Shown in pieces: positions 7,795 through 15,905 of a DNA stretch of 64,000 nucleotides. How positions within the stretch are numbered: position 1 is the stretch's first letter; each line of letters starts with the position of its first letter. The notes under the pieces were generated by a model. That model did not search any database. It was not told the origin of the DNA and was given only the letters and a program-made list of their open reading frames with translations. Position numbers and translations under genes: made by a program. This stretch comes from Bradyrhizobium liaoningense (GTDB taxonomy: Bacteria > Pseudomonadota > Alphaproteobacteria > Rhizobiales > Xanthobacteraceae). The stretch is from contig NZ_JAFCJS010000002.1 in assembly GCF_018130825.1 (NCBI RefSeq), forward strand, positions 1,031,961 through 1,095,960, in the 5' to 3' direction.

Positions 7795-9456
7795 TTAAGC
7801 TTTCACCGCTGGCGAGAAGTCCTTGCCGACCGAGATCGCCCTGGGATCGATGATGCAGTGGAGGATCGACGGCTTGCCCGAGGCGAGCGCGCGCTCGAAC
7901 GCCGGCGCGAACTCTTCGGTGCGCTCGACGCGCTCGCCATGGCCGCCGAACGCTTTTGCGTACATCGCAAAATCGGGGTTCTTCAGCTGGGTACCGACGA
8001 CGCGGCCGGGATAGTCGCGCTCCTGATGCATGCGGATGGTGCCGTACTGCGAATTGTCGACGACGACGACGACCAGCGGCGCGTCGTACTGCACGGCGGT
8101 CGCGAACTCCTGGCCGTTCATCAGGAAGCAGCCGTCGCCGGCAAAGGCAACGACGACGCGATCCGGATATTGGCGCTTGGCGAGCACCGCCGCCGGCACG
8201 CCATAGCCCATCGAGCCCGAGGTCGGCGCGAGCTGCGCGGCGAAGCTGTGGAAGCGGTGATGACGGTGGATCCAGCCGGCATAATTGCCGGCGCCGTTGC
8301 AGACGATCGCATCCTTCGGCAGCCGGTCGCGCAGCCAGGTCATGACCTGGCCGTACTGGAACGAGCCCGGCAGCTCGCGCGCCTTGTCGGTCCAGGCGAG
8401 ATAATCGGCGTGCGCCTTGGCGGCCTCGCCCTTCCAGGCAACCGCGCCCGCGGGCTTCAGCGTCTCGACGGCAGCGGCGAATGCAGCGGGCGTTGCCTGG
8501 ATGGCAAGCTCGGGCTGGTAGACGCGGCCGAGCTCTTCCGAGCCCGGATGCACGTGGATCAGCTTCTGCTTCGGCGTTGGAATGTCGAGCAGCGTGTAGG
8601 ACGAGGACGGCATCTCCGACATGCGGCCGCCGATGAGGAGAACGACGTCGGCATTGTCGATGCGCGCCTTCAGGCCCGGGCTCGGCCCGATGCCGAGATC
8701 GCCGGCATAATGCGAGTGATCGGCGTCGATCAACGAGGCCCGGCGGAACGAGGTCGCGACCGGCAAGTCGAACCGCTCGGCAAAACGCGCGATGCTCCTG
8801 GTCGCCTCCTCGGTCCAGCGCGAGCCACCGAGGATGACCAGCGGCGCCTTGGCGCTCGCCAGCATCGCACCGACCTGCTCGATGTCAGCAGGCGCCGGCC
8901 AGCTCACCGCCGGCTCGATCCGCATGGCGTCCGCAACGGCGGCGGTCTCGGTCAGCATGTTCTCCGGCAGCGCGATCACGACGGGACCGGGACGGCCCTG
9001 CATGGCGACGCGGAAGGCCCGCGCGACCAGCTCCGGAATGCGGTCGGGTCGGTCGATCTCGACGGCCCATTTCGCCATGGAGCCGAACACCGCCTTGTAA
9101 TCGAGCTCCTGGAACGCCTCGCGCTCGCGCATGCCGGTGTCGACCTGGCCGACGAACAGGATCATCGGGGTGGAGTCCTGCATCGCGATGTGGACACCGT
9201 GGCTGGCATTGGTGGCGCCGGGGCCGCGGGTGACGAAGCAGACGCCGGGGCGGCCGGTGAGCTTGCCATAGGCCTCCGCCATCATCGCAGCGCCGCCTTC
9301 GGCGCGGCAGATCACGACGTCGATCGGGCTGTCATGCAGCGCGTCGAGCGCCGCGAGATAGCTCTCGCCCGGCACACAGGTGACGCGGTCGACGCCCTGA
9401 GCAACCAACTGGTCGATCAGGATCTGGCCCCCGGTGCGGGTGTTGCGAATGGTCAT
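7795..9456 (-). CDS. Thiamine-diphosphate-dependent enzyme, acetolactate synthase-like
   Basis: A 553-residue ThDP enzyme with N-terminal, central and C-terminal TPP domains. E31 (VPGESY) is the conserved cofactor-activating Glu. The TPP-binding signature begins at GDG (residue 440) and ends at DNSQYG. Length and layout fit the IlvB/IlvG, benzoylformate decarboxylase and indolepyruvate decarboxylase group. No small regulatory subunit gene is nearby, so a biosynthetic acetolactate synthase role is unlikely. Start ATG 9456 overlaps the aminotransferase stop by 4 bases. A likely job is decarboxylation or carboligation of the 2-oxo acid made by the aminotransferase or flavoprotein. Confidence 0.85.
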   Translation of the reverse strand: MTIRNTRTGGQILIDQLVAQGVDRVTCVPGESYLAALDALHDSPIDVVICRAEGGAAMMAEAYGKLTGRPGVCFVTRGPGATNASHGVHIAMQDSTPMILFVGQVDTGMREREAFQELDYKAVFGSMAKWAVEIDRPDRIPELVARAFRVAMQGRPGPVVIALPENMLTETAAVADAMRIEPAVSWPAPADIEQVGAMLASAKAPLVILGGSRWTEEATRSIARFAERFDLPVATSFRRASLIDADHSHYAGDLGIGPSPGLKARIDNADVVLLIGGRMSEMPSSSYTLLDIPTPKQKLIHVHPGSEELGRVYQPELAIQATPAAFAAAVETLKPAGAVAWKGEAAKAHADYLAWTDKARELPGSFQYGQVMTWLRDRLPKDAIVCNGAGNYAGWIHRHHRFHSFAAQLAPTSGSMGYGVPAAVLAKRQYPDRVVVAFAGDGCFLMNGQEFATAVQYDAPLVVVVVDNSQYGTIRMHQERDYPGRVVGTQLKNPDFAMYAKAFGGHGERVERTEEFAPAFERALASGKPSILHCIIDPRAISVGKDFSPAVKA

Positions 9457-10679
9457 GACAGCTCCCTGCAGGCTTTGGCGATGCGCTTCAAGGCTTCGCG
9501 CAAGTTTTGTTCCGAGGTGGCGTAGGACAGGCGGAAATAAGGTGCAAGGCCGAAACAGCTGCCCGGCACCACGGCCACGTCATGCCTCTCCAGCAGGAAG
9601 CGGCAGAACGCCGCGTCGCTGTCGATCAAGACGCCATCGGGCGTGCGGCGGCTGATCAGGCCGGCGCAGCTGGCATAGGTGTAGAACGCGCCTTCCGGCC
9701 GGCGGCAGCTGACGCCGTCGATGGCGTTGAGCGCATCGACCACGATGTCCCTGCGGCGCTGGAACGCGGCGCGGCGTTCCACAAGGACGTCCTGCGGGCC
9801 GGTGAGCGCCGCGATCGCCGCGGCCTGGCTTACCGAGCACGGATTGGTCGTGCTCTGGCTCTGCACCACCGCGATCGCCGCGATCAGTTCGCGCGGGCCG
9901 CCGCCATAGCCGACGCGCCAGCCGGTCATGGCATAGGCCTTGGAGACGCCGTTCACGGTCAGCGTGCGCGATTTCAGGCTCGGCTCGAGCGCGGCCGCCG
10001 TGACGAACGGCATGCCGTCGTAAGTGAGGTGCTCGTAGATGTCGTCGGCCATCAGCCAGACATGCGGATGGCGCTTGAGCACGTCCAGGATCGGACGGAG
10101 CTGCGCCGCCGAATAGGCCGCGCCCGTCGGATTGGACGGCGAGTTCAGCAGCAGCCAGCGCGTCTTGGGCGTGATCGCGCGTTCGAGATCGGCGGCATCG
10201 AGGCGAAAGCCGTTCTCCTCGCGGCAAGGCACATCCACCGGCGTGCCGTCGGCGATGCGCACCATGTCGGCATAGCTGGTCCAATAGGGCGCGGCGAGGA
10301 TCACCTCGTCGCCGGGACTAAGCGTCGCCATGAAGGCGTTGTGGATCACCTGCTTGGCGCCGGCGCCGGCTGTGATCTCGTCAGTGGCATAGACGAGGTC
10401 GTTCTCGCGGCGGAATTTTTCGGCGATCGCCGCCTTCAATTCCACCGTGCCGTCGAGGATGGTGTATTTGGTCTGCCCCGAGCGGATGGCGCGCTCGGCC
10501 GCGTCCTTGGCATGGTCGGGCGTATCGAAGTCAGGCTCGCCGGCGCCGAGCACGATCACCGGCCGCCCCTCGCGCTTCAGCCGCTGCGCGACCGCGCCGA
10601 TCTTGAGGATCTCGGAGACGCCGATCGCGCTGATGCGCCGGGCGGACCGAAAGCCGGATGCGGGAGCCTGGACAGTCAC
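9453..10679 (-). CDS. Class I PLP-dependent aminotransferase, AspC-like
   Basis: A 408-residue fold-type I aminotransferase of the rhizobial AspAT (Ib) type. K247 (NGVSKAYAMTG) is the Schiff-base lysine. N183 (PSNPTG), D212 and Y215 (DDIYEH) bind PLP, and an Arg near the end (FRLSYA) should bind the substrate carboxylate. It overlaps the ThDP gene by 4 bases and follows RidA after 9 bases. It would convert the pathway amino acid to its 2-oxo acid, or run the reverse reaction. Its enzymatic family is certain, its physiological substrate is not. Confidence 0.87.
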   Translation of the reverse strand: MTVQAPASGFRSARRISAIGVSEILKIGAVAQRLKREGRPVIVLGAGEPDFDTPDHAKDAAERAIRSGQTKYTILDGTVELKAAIAEKFRRENDLVYATDEITAGAGAKQVIHNAFMATLSPGDEVILAAPYWTSYADMVRIADGTPVDVPCREENGFRLDAADLERAITPKTRWLLLNSPSNPTGAAYSAAQLRPILDVLKRHPHVWLMADDIYEHLTYDGMPFVTAAALEPSLKSRTLTVNGVSKAYAMTGWRVGYGGGPRELIAAIAVVQSQSTTNPCSVSQAAAIAALTGPQDVLVERRAAFQRRRDIVVDALNAIDGVSCRRPEGAFYTYASCAGLISRRTPDGVLIDSDAAFCRFLLERHDVAVVPGSCFGLAPYFRLSYATSEQNLREALKRIAKACRELS

Positions 10680-10688
10680 GGCTGGCCC

Positions 10689-11042
10689 TTACTTGCGCGC
10701 GGCGATCGCGATCACCTCGATGCGGTAGGCGGAATCGGCGAGCTCGACCTTGCCGCAGGCGCGGGTCGGGGTGTTGCCGGGCACGACCCAGGCATCATAG
10801 ACCGCGTTCATGGCATCGAAATCGTCCATGCTCTTGAGCCAGACCTGCACGCTGAGCAGGCGCGACTTGTCGGTGCCCGCGCGCGCCAGCATGTCGTCGA
10901 CCTTGGCCAGCGCCTCTTTTGTCTGCTGGGTGATGTCGGCGGTCTTGGTGTCCGCAACTTGCCCTGCGAGGAAAACGAGATCGCCGAACACGGAGGCGCG
11001 GCTGCGGCGGGCGTTCTGGTCGATGCGGGTGATATCCGACAT
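10689..11042 (-). CDS. RidA/YjgF-family enamine/imine deaminase
   Basis: A 117-residue single-domain protein of the YjgF/YER057c/UK114 family. The Arg needed to hold the carboxylate of the imine is present (R94 in NTPTRACGKVEL). Members hydrolyse reactive enamines and imines to 2-oxo acids and ammonia. Its place among an aminotransferase, a DadA-like oxidase and a racemase suggests it clears or processes the imino acid they release. It lies in the same leftward operon, 17 bases after the dehydrogenase. Confidence 0.87.
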   Translation of the reverse strand: MSDITRIDQNARRSRASVFGDLVFLAGQVADTKTADITQQTKEALAKVDDMLARAGTDKSRLLSVQVWLKSMDDFDAMNAVYDAWVVPGNTPTRACGKVELADSAYRIEVIAIAARK

Positions 11043-11059
11043 GGGATGTCCTTATGTCT

Positions 11060-11977
11060 TTACTTGCCGGTGGCGATGATGCGGCGACAGTGATCGAGCG
11101 CAGCACCAATGAGATTGTCGCTCGCCTCGGGCGTGCGGAACGCGGAATGCGCCGACAGCGTCACGTTCGGCAGCTTCGTCACGGGATGGCCCGCCGGCAG
11201 CGGCTCGATGGTGAAGACGTCGAGGCCGGCATGGGCGATATGGCCCGAGCGCAGGGCGTCGAGCATCGCGTCTTCATCCACCACAGCACCGCGCGCGGTG
11301 TTGATCAAAATGCTGCCCTTGCGCATCATCGCGATGCGCTCGCGCGACAGAAAGCCCTTGGTCTCGTCGTTGAGCAGGAGGTGCAGCGAGACGACATGGC
11401 TCTCGGCCAGCAGCTTCTCCAGCGACACGAACTCGACGCCCGGATGCGTCTTCGGCGTCCTGTTCCAGGCGATCACCTTCATGCCGCAACCCGCCGCCAT
11501 GCGCGCGGCTTCCGCCGCAATGCCGCCGAAGCCGATCAGGCCGAGCGTCTTGCCGGTGAGCTGGACCGCGTCACGGCGCAGCCAGTTGCCCTCGCGCATG
11601 CCGCGGTCCATCTCGCCAAAATTTCGCGCGGAGGCCCACATCAGCGCGATCGCGCATTCGGCGACGGCGGTGTCGCCATAACCCTTGATGGTGTGGACGG
11701 AGATGCCGCGCTCGGCCAGCTCCTCCGGATTCATGTAGCTGCGCGCGCCGGTGCCGAGGAAGACGACATGCTTGAGCGCCTTGCACTTCTCGGCAATCGC
11801 GGTCGGCACGGCCGTATGATCCACGATCATGATCTCGGCGTCGCCGAGCAGGCCGGGCAGGTCGTCGGGCTTGATGGAGGGGTTGCGGTTGATGCCGACA
11901 GGCAGGTCCTGGGAGCGCAGCAGCTTGTCGGTCACCGCCGCCAGGGTGTCGTTTGCATCGACGAATAGAGCGCGCAC
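11060..11977 (-). CDS. D-isomer-specific 2-hydroxyacid dehydrogenase family protein
   Basis: A 305-residue NAD(P)-dependent dehydrogenase. The nucleotide motif is GFGGIA (residues 149-154), a slight variant of GxGxxG. The catalytic triad is complete: R229 (NTARG), E258 (FTIEP) and H277 (SAHSAF). It is first in the leftward operon. It would interconvert a 2-hydroxy acid and a 2-oxo acid, so the pathway may begin with a hydroxy acid or end with its release. Confidence 0.85.
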   Translation of the reverse strand: MRALFVDANDTLAAVTDKLLRSQDLPVGINRNPSIKPDDLPGLLGDAEIMIVDHTAVPTAIAEKCKALKHVVFLGTGARSYMNPEELAERGISVHTIKGYGDTAVAECAIALMWASARNFGEMDRGMREGNWLRRDAVQLTGKTLGLIGFGGIAAEAARMAAGCGMKVIAWNRTPKTHPGVEFVSLEKLLAESHVVSLHLLLNDETKGFLSRERIAMMRKGSILINTARGAVVDEDAMLDALRSGHIAHAGLDVFTIEPLPAGHPVTKLPNVTLSAHSAFRTPEASDNLIGAALDHCRRIIATGK

Positions 11978-12214
11978 AGGCCTCTCCTTCAGGTCACGAG
12001 ATTGTTGCGTTCAGTCTTGAATACAGACTTGCATGCGATTGACAACCCCACAGTCCGAGGAAATTTGCGCAATCCTGCCAAGATATTGGGCTCATCTCTG
12101 CCTTGCCGCACAAATGGTCAGCAACGTGAAATACCGTATTGCATTTTATCCTGAATACAGAAATAGTCCAGTGGCCGGAGCCGATCCGACCCAAATTCCA
12201 GGGAGACAGAGACC
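11978..12214. promoter_or_regulatory. Divergent control region with repeated TGAATACAGA elements
   Basis: This 237-bp gap drives the pathway operon leftward and the ABC importer rightward. The decamer TGAATACAGA occurs at 12018-12027 and again at 12152-12161. The first copy lies in an imperfect palindrome, AGTCT...AGACT (12013-12029). A small palindrome AATACCGTATT is at 12130-12140. TTGTCA read leftward near 12045 may be a -35. These elements are candidate sites for the FCD-GntR regulator at 4960-5673. A purine-rich AGGGAGA precedes the importer start. Confidence 0.5.
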
Positions 12215-13051
12215 ATGAATCGCAGGGACGCTCTCACCACAGTCGCGCTCGCGGGCGCAGCGATGGCCGCCGCAGGCAGCTCGGCCAAGGCCGACGCGCC
12301 GACCTCCACGCTCGACCGCATCAAGAAGAATGGCGTGCTCCGGGTCGCCGTCATCGTCGGCCAGGAGCCCTACTTCCATAAGGACCTCGCCACCAACGAA
12401 TGGTCGGGCGCCTGCATCGAGATGGCCAAGGACATCGCGAGTAAGCTGGGAGCCAAGGTCGAGACGCTGGAATCGACCTGGGGCAACCAGATCCTCGACC
12501 TGCAGGCCGACAAGGTCGACCTCGCCTTCGCCGTGAACCCGACGCCGGAGCGCGCCCTCGTCATCGACTTCTCGACCCCTATCCTGGTGCACTCCTTCAC
12601 CGTCATCACCAAGAAGGGCTTTGCCAAGCCGCAGACCTGGGCCGAGCTCAACAAGCCCGAGGTCAAGATCGCCGTCGACATCGGTTCGACGCATGAGACG
12701 ATCGCGCGCCGCTACTGCCCGAAGGCGACGATCCTCGGCTTCAAGAACCGCGACGAGGCGATCCTCGCGGTCGCAACCGGCCGCGCCGACTGCAACGTCT
12801 CGCTGGCCGTGCTCTCGGTCTCGACCCTGAAGAAGAACCCGAACCTCGGCGATCTCGCGATCCCCCGCCCGCTCCTGACGCTGCCGACCAACATGGGCAT
12901 CCGCGCCGAGGGCGACCGCCGCTACAAGGATTTCCTCAGCGCCTGGGCCGACTACAACCGCTCGATGGGCCAGACCCGCGAATGGATGCTCAAGGGTTTC
13001 GAGGCGGTCGGCCTCACCGCGGACGATCTCCCGCCCGAAGTGCAGTTCTGA
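12215..13051 (+). CDS. Polar amino acid ABC transporter substrate-binding protein
   Basis: A 278-residue periplasmic binding protein of the SBP_bac_3 (His/Gln/polar amino acid) family. The N-terminus MNRRDALTTVALAGAAMAAA is an export signal, possibly Tat-like though it lacks the full twin-Arg consensus. The mature protein begins DAPTSTLDRIKKNGVLRVAV, the family hallmark. The DLQADKVDLAFAVNPTPERA stretch matches the binding lobe. It is followed by a permease and an ATPase on the same strand and is divergent from the amino acid catabolic operon. It most likely imports the substrate of that operon. Confidence 0.9.
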   Translation: MNRRDALTTVALAGAAMAAAGSSAKADAPTSTLDRIKKNGVLRVAVIVGQEPYFHKDLATNEWSGACIEMAKDIASKLGAKVETLESTWGNQILDLQADKVDLAFAVNPTPERALVIDFSTPILVHSFTVITKKGFAKPQTWAELNKPEVKIAVDIGSTHETIARRYCPKATILGFKNRDEAILAVATGRADCNVSLAVLSVSTLKKNPNLGDLAIPRPLLTLPTNMGIRAEGDRRYKDFLSAWADYNRSMGQTREWMLKGFEAVGLTADDLPPEVQF

Positions 13052-13064
13052 CGGCCGTTCGACG

Positions 13065-13727
13065 ATGTATGTCTGGGAGTTCGCGGCGCTCAAGCCGTAT
13101 TGGGGCCTGATCTGGCAAGGGCTCCTGGTCACCGTCTTCTACACGGTGATCACGGTCGCCGCGGGCCTCCTGATCGGACTGATCGTCGGCATCCTGCGCA
13201 CGACGGCACCGCGCTGGGTCGCGGTGCCGCTGCGGCTCTACATCGAGATCTTCCGCTGCACGCCGCTGCTGGTGCAGCTGGTCTGGATGTATTACGCCCT
13301 ACCGGTCCTGATCGGCGTCGACATGTCGCCGGCGATGGCCTGCTTCATCGCGCTCTCGCTCTATGCCGGCTCGTTCTACGCCGAGATCTTTCGCGGCGGC
13401 ATCGAGGCCGTCGACGTCGGCCAGTGGGAGGCCGGGCGCGCCATCGGCATGCGTCGCGGCAAGATCTTTCGCCGCATCGTGCTGCCGCAGGCGACCCAGG
13501 TGATGATCCCCTCCTTCATCAACCAGACCATCATGCAGCTCAAGAACACCTCGCTGGTGTCGGTGGTCGCGGTCGGCGACCTGCTCTACCAGGGCTCGGT
13601 GATCACGGCGGCGAGCTACCGGCCGCTCGAGGTCTACACCACGATTGCCGTGCTCTATTTCATCGTGCTGTTCCCGCTGACGCTGGTCGCGGACCGGGTC
13701 GAGCTGAAGATGGGAGCGCATCGATGA
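13065..13727 (+). CDS. Amino acid ABC transporter permease (HisM/GlnP type)
   Basis: A 220-residue inner-membrane permease with about five transmembrane helices. The EAA loop is readable as [20 protein letters not shown] in the C-terminal half, the contact site for the ATPase. It starts 13 bases after the binding-protein stop and overlaps the ATPase start by 4 bases. Only one permease gene is present, so it probably works as a homodimer. Confidence 0.9.
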   Translation: MYVWEFAALKPYWGLIWQGLLVTVFYTVITVAAGLLIGLIVGILRTTAPRWVAVPLRLYIEIFRCTPLLVQLVWMYYALPVLIGVDMSPAMACFIALSLYAGSFYAEIFRGGIEAVDVGQWEAGRAIGMRRGKIFRRIVLPQATQVMIPSFINQTIMQLKNTSLVSVVAVGDLLYQGSVITAASYRPLEVYTTIAVLYFIVLFPLTLVADRVELKMGAHR

Positions 13728-14482
13728 GCGCCCTGATCGCAAGCAACATCCACAAGGCGTTCGGCGACCACGAGGTGCTGAAGGGCGTATCGCTCACGGT
13801 CGCACGCGGCGAGGTCGTCACCCTGATCGGCGCCTCCGGCTCCGGCAAATCCACCTTCCTGCGCTGCCTGAACCTGCTCGAAATGCCGCAGCACGGCGAG
13901 CTTGCGATCGGCACGCACAATTTCGCCTTCGGCAAGAGCGTGCGTCCCGCAGGCGATGCGCAGCTCGCGCTGCTCCGCCGCAGCGTCGGCATGGTGTTCC
14001 AGCACTTTAATCTCTTCCCGCACATGTCGGTGCTGCGCAACATCACTGAGGGTCCGGTGCAGGTGAAAGGCATGACGCAGGCTGAAGCCGACGCGCTCGG
14101 CCGCGACCTGCTTGCAAAAGTCGGCCTCGCCGACAAGGCCGACGCGTTTCCGAGCCGCCTGTCCGGCGGCCAGAAGCAGCGCGTCGCGATCGCGCGCGCG
14201 CTCGCGATGAAGCCCGACGTCATGCTGTTCGACGAGCCGACCTCGGCACTCGACCCCGAGCTGGTCGGCGAGGTGCTCGCCGTCATCCGCAGCCTTGCCG
14301 CCGAGGGCATGACCATGGTGCTGGTCACGCACGAGATGGCCTTCGCCGCCGATGTTTCTACCCGGGTCGGCTTCATGAACGGCGGCGTCATGGCCGAGAT
14401 CGGCACGCCCGAAGAGACCATCCGCCAGCCGCGCAGCGAGCGGCTGAAGTCGTTCCTCAGCCGGTTTCACGAAACGCATTAG
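13724..14482 (+). CDS. Amino acid ABC transporter ATP-binding protein (HisP/GlnQ type)
   Basis: A 252-residue ATPase. Walker A is GASGSGKST, the signature is LSGGQKQR, Walker B is MLFDEPTS, and the switch His is in VLVTHEM. The ATG at 13724 overlaps the permease stop in an ATGA arrangement, so translation is coupled. A longer in-frame opening upstream is only the permease region read in another frame. Together with the binding protein and permease it forms a complete polar amino acid importer. Confidence 0.92.
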   Translation: MSALIASNIHKAFGDHEVLKGVSLTVARGEVVTLIGASGSGKSTFLRCLNLLEMPQHGELAIGTHNFAFGKSVRPAGDAQLALLRRSVGMVFQHFNLFPHMSVLRNITEGPVQVKGMTQAEADALGRDLLAKVGLADKADAFPSRLSGGQKQRVAIARALAMKPDVMLFDEPTSALDPELVGEVLAVIRSLAAEGMTMVLVTHEMAFAADVSTRVGFMNGGVMAEIGTPEETIRQPRSERLKSFLSRFHETH

Positions 14483-14553
14483 ACGGCCTGCTACGACCAT
14501 CCCGTGCCGTTCCTGCGCTGAACTTGCCGGGACAGGCGCCGGACACCACGTTC

Positions 14554-14697
14554 AATCCCGCGACAGCTGCGGCGTTGCGTGACGTTCGCCGGAGTATGGA
14601 ACTCGAGGCGCGCGATTCTCCTCGCGCCCGCCGCGATCGTCGCCGAACGCGACATGCTCTTGCGTCCCCTCAACCCATTGCGGCCAGGGCGTCGCCT
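14554..14697 (-). pseudogene. Decayed copy of the 3' end of the carboxylesterase gene
   Basis: This stretch aligns base by base with the end of the esterase gene at about 15906-16056. Both contain TCCCGCGACAG, GTGACGTTCGCCGG, TTCTCCTCGCGC, CCCATTGCGGCCA and GGCGTCGC in the same order. Small indels and many substitutions break the frame. It is therefore a non-functional partial duplicate. The rest of the 14483-14854 gap holds no gene that can be supported. Confidence 0.75.
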
Positions 14698-14854
14698 AGC
14701 TCGCCTCGACAGACGTCGCGGTTGTGCCAATTGCGGACATCCGGATCGCGGTATGGTGAACCAACAGGTTGATTTATCTCAAGACTGCATTCGGGACGCG
14801 AGCTAACTTACCTTCGCAAGGCAGCGATACGTCCGGACAATCGGGAGGTAGAGC

Positions 14855-15283
14855 ATGTACCGGCACATTCTCATTCCGACAGATGGGTCTCAGCTAGCGG
14901 AGCGTGGAGTGGCGCACGGATTGGCGCTGGCGAAATCCCTTGGAGCCACCGTATCCTTCATTTTCGTTGTGGAACCATTTTCCGAAGTGTCAGGCCGGTT
15001 CCTCGAAGCAGTCGGAACATATGCCGAGTTGCGCAAGGAACAGGCCGCGAGCGTATTGAACGGCGCGGCAAATGCGGCCAGGACGGCCGGTGTCTCCTGC
15101 GAGACGATTCAAGCGGAGAACGGGCAACCCCATCAGGCCATCATCGCAGCAGCCACGGACAAGGGCTGCGATCTCATCGTGATGTCGTCGCATGGGCGCA
15201 GCGGACTTGCCGCGCTTCTCATCGGGAGCGTGACGAACAAGGTGCTGACGCACGCAAAGACACCCGTCCTGGTCTGTCCCTGA
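14855..15283 (+). CDS. Universal stress protein (UspA family)
   Basis: A 142-residue single Usp domain. It starts MYRHILIPTDGS and ends with the nucleotide-binding SSHGRSGLAALLIGS and VLVCP strand. A GGGAGG ribosome site lies 6 bases before the ATG. Proteins of this type bind ATP and help survival under starvation or redox stress. It is paired with a second usp gene and flanked on both sides by fragments of other genes, so the pair looks like an insertion between duplicated sequences. Confidence 0.9.
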   Translation: MYRHILIPTDGSQLAERGVAHGLALAKSLGATVSFIFVVEPFSEVSGRFLEAVGTYAELRKEQAASVLNGAANAARTAGVSCETIQAENGQPHQAIIAAATDKGCDLIVMSSHGRSGLAALLIGSVTNKVLTHAKTPVLVCP

Positions 15284-15354
15284 ATGTGAGCCTCTGTTGA
15301 AGTCAAACCACCGCGCCGGAAGATGGCGACAGGGTCCAGAAAGGGAGCCTCCAA

Positions 15355-15807
15355 ATGTACACCCGGATTCTCCTAAGCACGGACGGATCGGACGTCGCGA
15401 GAAACGGCATTAGGCATGGGATCGCTTTGGCAAAGGCCTTGAAGGCCAAAGTGACAGTCATCGCCGTGACGGAATCACTGCCGATCGACTACGGGAGCGG
15501 ACACGCCTCGGGATGGATACCGTCGCAGCAGGAAATTGATAGCTTCGACGCGGCCTGCAAGGAACGTGCGGGCAAAGTCCTCGACGAAGCGCGAGCTATG
15601 GCAGAGCAAGCCGGGATATCCGCAGAGCTCCTGCATGTTCCGAATGCGCATCCGGCCACCGCGATTATCGCAACAGCAAAGTCAGGAGGCTGCGACCTGA
15701 TCGTCATGGGCTCTCATGGGCGCCGCGGTCTCAAGAAGCTATTCCTGGGAAGCCAAACATCGGAGGTCCTGGCCGACGGAAGCGTGCCGGTGTTGGTCGT
15801 ACACTAA
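15355..15807 (+). CDS. Universal stress protein (UspA family)
   Basis: A 150-residue Usp domain protein, paralogous to the gene 71 bases upstream. It begins MYTRILLSTDGSD and carries the ATP-loop motif GSHGRRGLKKLFLGS. The ribosome site AAAGGGAG precedes the ATG. Tandem usp genes often form heterodimers. No promoter is obvious between them, and the gap is small enough for cotranscription. Confidence 0.9.
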   Translation: MYTRILLSTDGSDVARNGIRHGIALAKALKAKVTVIAVTESLPIDYGSGHASGWIPSQQEIDSFDAACKERAGKVLDEARAMAEQAGISAELLHVPNAHPATAIIATAKSGGCDLIVMGSHGRRGLKKLFLGSQTSEVLADGSVPVLVVH

Positions 15808-15840
15808 CCAACGGAAACTATAGCGCAGGCTTGGTGAAAG

Positions 15841-15895
15841 CCGGCTCCACCGTCGGCCTCGGCGCCGAGGACATCCCGAGCGAAGTGCAGTTCTA
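15841..15895 (+). pseudogene. Remnant of the 3' end of an amino acid binding-protein gene
   Basis: The bases read ...VGLGAEDIPSEVQF followed by a stop. The intact binding protein at 12215-13051 ends VGLTADDLPPEVQF. About 14 codons match and nothing recognisable lies upstream, so this is a tail fragment of a paralogue. It ends 10 bases before the esterase gene, as would be expected if a binding-protein gene once converged on that esterase. Confidence 0.65.
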
Positions 15896-15905
15896 GATCG
15901 GGCGT

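Noticed and set aside
7795..9456. Sulfoacetaldehyde acetyltransferase (Xsc) as identity of the ThDP enzyme
   Set aside because: No phosphotransacetylase, taurine genes or Xsc-specific features are seen; only the ThDP family is supported.
6955..9525. An 856-codon open frame on the plus strand
   Set aside because: It is opposite the DadA-like and ThDP genes, whose conserved motifs are clear; composition is typical of an antisense shadow.
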